Under the pieces are notes generated by a model, which saw only the letters and a program-made list of their open reading frames with translations, did not search any database and was not told the origin of the DNA. Shown in pieces: positions 8,435 to 11,971 of a stretch of DNA of 11,971 nucleotides. Position numbers and translations under genes: made by a program. This DNA is from Flavobacteriales bacterium UBA5081 (GTDB taxonomy: Bacteria; Bacteroidota; Bacteroidia; Flavobacteriales_E; Vicingaceae). The stretch lies in the NCBI GenBank assembly GCA_002415785.1, contig DIAJ01000021.1, forward strand, positions 1 through 11,971, read 5' to 3'. Position 1 is the first letter of the stretch, and each line of letters opens with the position of its first letter.

Positions 8435-9776
8435 AGTATTGTTACTAATTAGCAGTTTGTTGCTGAGTTTATCGCTTTTGAGTCAAAAAGAAGTGGTTTT
8501 AGATGAGGTAATCGCTGTTATTGGAGATGAAACGGTTACGAAGTTTGAATTGGAGAGTCGCTATGCAGAAATGATTAGCAAAGGAATGGATATTACGGAT
8601 AACTCACGCTGTGAAGTATTTGAAGATCTGCTTTTTTCTAAAATGTTACTCAATCAAGCTAAGCTAGATAGTTTAGAGGTTACAGAAAACCAAGTGGAAT
8701 CCGAATTGGATCGGAGAATGAGGTACTTTATCAATCAATTTGGTTCTCAGGAACAAATGGAAAGAACATATAAGAAAACAGTATCTCAATTAAAAGACGA
8801 ATTAAGAGAGTCAGTTCGAGATCAGCTGTTAATGCAAAGCATGCAGCAAGAAATTACAGCAGAGGTAAAGGTAACTCCATCAGAAGTTGAAACATACTAT
8901 AATAGCATACCAAAAGATAGTTTGCCTTTGATTAGTGCTGAAGTAGAGGTGGCGCATATCGTTAATTATGCAAAAGTTCCACGTGCTGCTGTGGAGGATG
9001 TGAAAGAACGCTTAAGAGAGTTTAAGGAACGCATTCAAGAGGGGGAACGATTTTCAACTTTGGCGGTACTTTATTCTGAAGACAGAGGCTCGGCAACTAA
9101 AGGCGGGGAAATTGGTTTTGTTGGTAGAGCAGAAGTAGAGCCTGAATTTGCCGCGGCTGCATTTCAATTAAAAGATGGACAGGTTTCGCCAATTATTGAG
9201 ACGAATTATGGCTTTCATATTATTCAATTGATTGAACGAAGAGGAACAAAGGTAAATGTTCGTCATATTTTGTTGAAGCCAAAATTAACTCAGGCTGCTA
9301 TGGATCAGTCAAAAGAAGAGTTAGATAGTATTGCAAAAATGATTGATCAAGGGGAGTATACCTTTGAGGAAGCAGCGAGGAAGTTTTCTGAAGATGATGA
9401 TACAAAGAAGAATGGTGGAATTATTGTAAATCCTTACACGGCTTCATCAATGACGGCAATGGACGATTTAGAACCGGCCTTGTTTTTCGTAATTGATAAA
9501 ATGGAGGAAGGAGATATTTCTGCTCCGGTTCAGATTCAGAATCCACGAAAAAAGCCGGGCTATCGTTTAATTAAGTTAATGAAGAGAACTCAACCGCATC
9601 GCGCAAACTTAAAAGACGATTATCAGAAAGTGAAAGCAGCAGCTACAAGTGAAAAGGAACAAGAAGTTTTAAAAGAGTGGATGGGAAGAACCATTGGAGA
9701 TACTTACATAAAATTAGATGAGGATTACAGCAAAGGCTGTATCTTTATGCAAGATTGGACGGCAAAAAAGAATTAG
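8418..9776 (+). CDS. surA: SurA-like periplasmic chaperone / peptidylprolyl isomerase
   Basis: The 452-residue product has a signal peptide (about 1-23, MYIARVLLLISSLLLSLSLL then SQ). Two adjacent ATGs, 8418 and 8421, are both possible starts and differ by one Met. A SurA_N domain (about 28-150) begins DEVIAVIGDETVTKFEL. Parvulin domain 1 (about 173-273) has VAHIVN, KGGEIGFVG and YGFHIIQL. Parvulin domain 2 (about 279-389) has VRHILLKP and NGGIIVNP, with a weaker GYRLIKL in place of FGxHI. A C-terminal helical segment (about 395-430) completes a SurA-like layout, close to the E. coli protein in length (428). In E. coli, SurA escorts outer-membrane proteins to the BAM machinery, and a similar role is inferred here. 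Domain 2 looks partly degenerate. The gene overlaps the lipoprotein gene by 17 bases and precedes the MoxR gene by 3, consistent with translational coupling. Confidence 0.92.
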   Translation: MMYIARVLLLISSLLLSLSLLSQKEVVLDEVIAVIGDETVTKFELESRYAEMISKGMDITDNSRCEVFEDLLFSKMLLNQAKLDSLEVTENQVESELDRRMRYFINQFGSQEQMERTYKKTVSQLKDELRESVRDQLLMQSMQQEITAEVKVTPSEVETYYNSIPKDSLPLISAEVEVAHIVNYAKVPRAAVEDVKERLREFKERIQEGERFSTLAVLYSEDRGSATKGGEIGFVGRAEVEPEFAAAAFQLKDGQVSPIIETNYGFHIIQLIERRGTKVNVRHILLKPKLTQAAMDQSKEELDSIAKMIDQGEYTFEEAARKFSEDDDTKKNGGIIVNPYTASSMTAMDDLEPALFFVIDKMEEGDISAPVQIQNPRKKPGYRLIKLMKRTQPHRANLKDDYQKVKAAATSEKEQEVLKEWMGRTIGDTYIKLDEDYSKGCIFMQDWTAKKN

Positions 9777-9779
9777 ACT

Positions 9780-10760
9780 ATGACTCAAAAATACACTACA
9801 GATTCAGAGGCAGTTGATGCTTTAGTAAAAAAGTATAAAACTTTAAATGAAGAAATCGGGAAAGTTATTGTTGGTCAAGAAGATGTAATTAGAGACTTAT
9901 TGATTTCCATTTTTAGCAATGGTCATTGTTTATTAGTGGGAGTGCCCGGTTTAGCAAAAACACTCTTGGTGAATACCATTTCTCAGGTTTTGGGTTTGAG
10001 TTTTAATAGAGTGCAATTTACACCTGATTTAATGCCCTCAGATATTATTGGCTCTGAAATATTAGATGAGAATAGAAATTTCAAATTTGTTAAGGGGCCA
10101 TTATTTAATAATTTAATCTTAGCGGATGAGATCAACAGAACTCCACCGAAAACACAGTCGGCTTTGTTGGAATCTATGCAAGAAAAAGCAATTACTACAG
10201 GTGGAAAAACTTATCAATTGCCTAAGCCATTTTTTGTTTTAGCTACGCAAAATCCCATCGAGCAGGAAGGAACTTATCCTTTGCCCGAAGCACAGCTCGA
10301 TCGTTTTATGTTTAACATTTGGTTGGATTATCCTTCCTTAGAAGAAGAGTTGAACATTGTTAAATCAACCACCGGAAACTTGAAAGTTCAAGTAAATAAG
10401 GTGATGGATAGTGAAGAAATTATGTTTTTCCAAGAGTTAGTGCGTAAAATTCCCGTTCCTGACAATGTTATGGAATTTGCCGTTAAAATTTCTTCCAGCA
10501 CAAGACCAAATAGAGAGCAAACTCCAGAGGTTGTCAATAAATACCTAAGCTGGGGCGCAGGGCCAAGAGCTTCACAGTTTTTAGTTTTAGGAGCAAAATG
10601 TCATGCTGCAATTAATGGGAAGTACTCCGCAGATATTGAAGATGTAAAAGCCGTAGTTGAACCAATATTACGACACAGAATTGTTCGTAACTACAAAGCT
10701 GAGGCTGAAGGTTACAGCATTGAAGCGATTATTGAAGAGATTGTGAAGTCGGTGAGTTAA
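9780..10760 (+). CDS. MoxR-family AAA+ ATPase
   Basis: The 326-residue cytoplasmic AAA+ protein starts at ATG 9780. It carries Walker A GVPGLAKT (54-61), Walker B LILADEINR (112-120, Asp116/Glu117), sensor 1 ATQNP (155-159), an arginine-finger-type EAQLDRF (170-176) and sensor 2 GPRAS (261-265). IVGQEDVI near the N-terminus and RHRIVRNY near the C-terminus are typical of MoxR. Family members act as chaperones that activate or assemble other proteins, often with VWA-domain or DUF58 partners. No such partner follows here: the next gene is on the opposite strand, so this copy is not in a standard bat-type cluster within the window. It lies 3 bases after the surA-like gene and ends the operon. 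No clear terminator is seen in the 27-base gap that follows. Confidence 0.96.
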   Translation: MTQKYTTDSEAVDALVKKYKTLNEEIGKVIVGQEDVIRDLLISIFSNGHCLLVGVPGLAKTLLVNTISQVLGLSFNRVQFTPDLMPSDIIGSEILDENRNFKFVKGPLFNNLILADEINRTPPKTQSALLESMQEKAITTGGKTYQLPKPFFVLATQNPIEQEGTYPLPEAQLDRFMFNIWLDYPSLEEELNIVKSTTGNLKVQVNKVMDSEEIMFFQELVRKIPVPDNVMEFAVKISSSTRPNREQTPEVVNKYLSWGAGPRASQFLVLGAKCHAAINGKYSADIEDVKAVVEPILRHRIVRNYKAEAEGYSIEAIIEEIVKSVS

Positions 10761-10787
10761 GGTAGGGCTTTACTAAGTTTTATTGGA

Positions 10788-11708
10788 TTAATTACTCTCG
10801 TAAATCGCTCCATTTTCTAGTATAATCTCTTTTTTTTGCTTTTCAATTCGCTTTTTATCGCGCTTGCTTTTTTCTTCGTTGTCTATGAGTTTTTCAAACT
10901 CCCAATAGTCATTATTCCAACGAAAAGCATCTTGAGTTACATCGGGAAAGTAATATTCATATACACCTTCTAAGCGACTGTTCTCAGGGGCTAAATAATC
11001 AAACTCTATGCGATCCTTTGAAGGGTTGTAATCCATTTTCATGGCATGCTGTGCCGAGTATCGAAAAACGGGTCGTAACAATCTAGCTTTACGTTCTTGT
11101 TTAAAAATTGGTGCTCCCATTTGAAGTTCGCCATTCCGGTCAAACCAAAATACTTCAATCCATTTGCGTTTTGTCAACCGATTATGTCCGTCCCAGGCTA
11201 GTAAAGTATAGTATTTTCGATTAAAAGTTTCTTTACTTATAATTTTATAATAAAGCGCTTGAGGCCACTCATTAGCATTTCCTTTAAACTTTTCAAACTC
11301 CACATCAATTGTATCAACTAGTATTGGCTTTAAGATAGTGAGTTGATTTCCATTCTCGCCTCTCTGAAGCATGAAACATTCGTAATTGTAGCTGCCGTCA
11401 TTCATGGGTACGCTCCAATTGAACAAACGAAAAGCAGAGTCTGCAGGAGTTAATACACTCATTGAAGTGAGAGAATCAAAGGGGAAACTAAAGGCTCCCT
11501 TTTTTTGAAGTTCAGTTTTTAAAAGACTTTTGAGCGCCTCATTAATAGAAAGTCTTTGCTCATCATCTTCAATACTCAATATTTGCTCAACATAACTATT
11601 TAGCTCTAGCTCGTTAAAGCTGCTTGTTTGAAAGTTTCTATTATTGTCTTGTGCAAAAGTTAAATAAAAAGAAAGAAAGAGGACAGTAAATGCAAAAGTT
11701 GTTTTCAA
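10788..11708 (-). CDS. Exported protein of unknown function
   Basis: I do not recognise a characterised family. The 306-residue product starts at a TTG (complement 11706-11708). No in-frame ATG lies between it and an upstream stop, and the TTG places a good signal peptide at the N-terminus (MKTTFAFTVLFLSFYLTFAQ, cleavage near 19-20), so the protein is probably periplasmic or surface-located. The middle is rich in aromatic residues: YYTLLAWDGHN (166-176), IEVFWFDRNGE (184-194) and a following G-A-P-I-F segment. Then come FDYLAPENSRLEG (236-248) and YYFPD (252-256), suggesting a compact beta-rich fold. The tail (about 278-294) is Lys/Arg/Glu-rich. There is a single cysteine (111). The segment LLxWDG followed by a charged strand and Pro-x-Phe recurs, as I recall, in conserved Bacteroidota hypothetical proteins, but I cannot confirm this. 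It converges on the MoxR gene with 27 bases between stops. Confidence 0.85.
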   Translation of the reverse strand: MKTTFAFTVLFLSFYLTFAQDNNRNFQTSSFNELELNSYVEQILSIEDDEQRLSINEALKSLLKTELQKKGAFSFPFDSLTSMSVLTPADSAFRLFNWSVPMNDGSYNYECFMLQRGENGNQLTILKPILVDTIDVEFEKFKGNANEWPQALYYKIISKETFNRKYYTLLAWDGHNRLTKRKWIEVFWFDRNGELQMGAPIFKQERKARLLRPVFRYSAQHAMKMDYNPSKDRIEFDYLAPENSRLEGVYEYYFPDVTQDAFRWNNDYWEFEKLIDNEEKSKRDKKRIEKQKKEIILENGAIYESN

Positions 11709-11971
11709 AGCAGTGGATTTTAGTCTTTAAAACTAACAAATTTTAATCCAAATTATTATTCTGCGATACAGATTTTAAGTTGAATGCTGATAACTAAAGA
11801 GGTAAAACAATAACTGAATATCCAGAATGATATCTAAAACTGATTTAAATAGTTGTTGAAAGATTTTTAAAGAAGGATGGCCATTTTCATAATTTAAGTT
11901 TGGAGCGAACTAAATGGGGCTAATGATTGAAGAAGCTCCAAAGGAAATCTTTGGAGATCACTGAAATCATC
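11709..11971. other. AT-rich intergenic region upstream of the minus-strand gene, no supported gene
   Basis: All six frames are broken by stops or too short to support a gene. It should hold the promoter of the minus-strand gene. On that strand I see near-matches to the Bacteroidota -7 element (TAAAATTTG, one base too long between TA and TTTG) but no exact TAnnTTTG. On the minus strand, 25 codons are open from the window end to a stop at 11894-11896, which could be the tail of a gene lying outside, but this is too short to judge. Confidence 0.6.
11936..11956. other. Perfect 8-bp inverted repeat of unknown role
   Basis: CTCCAAAG, loop GAAAT, then CTTTGGAG forms an 8-bp stem with a 5-base loop. 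Neither strand has a T run after the stem, so it is not a typical intrinsic terminator. It could be an operator, an RNA hairpin or chance, and it lies too near the window edge to place against a neighbouring gene. Confidence 0.5.

Noticed and set aside
10761..10787. Bidirectional terminator between the MoxR gene and the convergent gene
   Set aside because: I see no GC-rich stem followed by a T run in the 27-base gap. Only a weak 4-5 bp pairing near 10790-10804 exists.
11914..11964. Short plus-strand ORF of 16 codons (MGLMIEEAPKEIFGDH) as a gene or gene remnant
   Set aside because: It is very short, lacks a recognisable motif, and its sequence is shaped by the hairpin at 11936-11956.
11894..11971. 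Minus-strand open stretch of 25 codons as the 3' end of an outside gene
   Set aside because: 25 open codons are not significant and no family motif is visible. More flanking sequence would decide.

Overview
The window looks like a chromosomal segment from a Bacteroidota bacterium, most likely a Flavobacteriales member. The evidence is AT-rich DNA, a secreted protein ending in a type IX secretion (T9SS) type B sorting domain, a TAnnTTTG promoter element, gene starts without Shine-Dalgarno sequences, and a guaB / parvulin / MoxR gene order that I associate with this group from memory. I could not run any search. Nothing points to a phage, plasmid, transposon or CRISPR array.

Region 1 (1-4053) is the 3' part of a very large gene for a secreted, multi-module fibronectin-III-like protein with a C-terminal gliding-motility/T9SS sorting domain. 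Its 5' end lies outside the window. A strong intrinsic terminator closes it.

Region 2 (4089-10760) holds five same-strand, tightly packed genes: guaB (IMP dehydrogenase), a 648-residue exported protein with two canonical parvulin domains, a 284-residue lipoprotein related to it, a SurA-like chaperone with two parvulin domains, and a MoxR-family AAA+ ATPase. Gaps are 27, 4, -17 and 3 bases, so a single operon is likely. A promoter candidate lies just before guaB. The three middle products are predicted periplasmic or membrane-anchored folding factors, probably serving outer-membrane and secreted proteins. The MoxR ATPase is cytoplasmic and may act on envelope-related clients.

Region 3 (10788-11708, minus strand) is a convergent gene for an exported protein I do not recognise. 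Region 4 (11709-11971) shows no convincing gene, only a perfect 8-bp hairpin near the window edge.

The most interesting signal is inside the parvulin cluster. One N-terminal module (GD-x(2)-[VIT]-[ST] ... F-x(2)-x-[LM]-x(2)-YR) appears twice in the 648-residue protein and once in the lipoprotein. In the second and third copies it is followed by a parvulin-like region that has lost the catalytic-type motifs. This suggests duplication and decay into non-catalytic chaperone modules. Otherwise this is an ordinary core region, and I do not claim a wholly new system.
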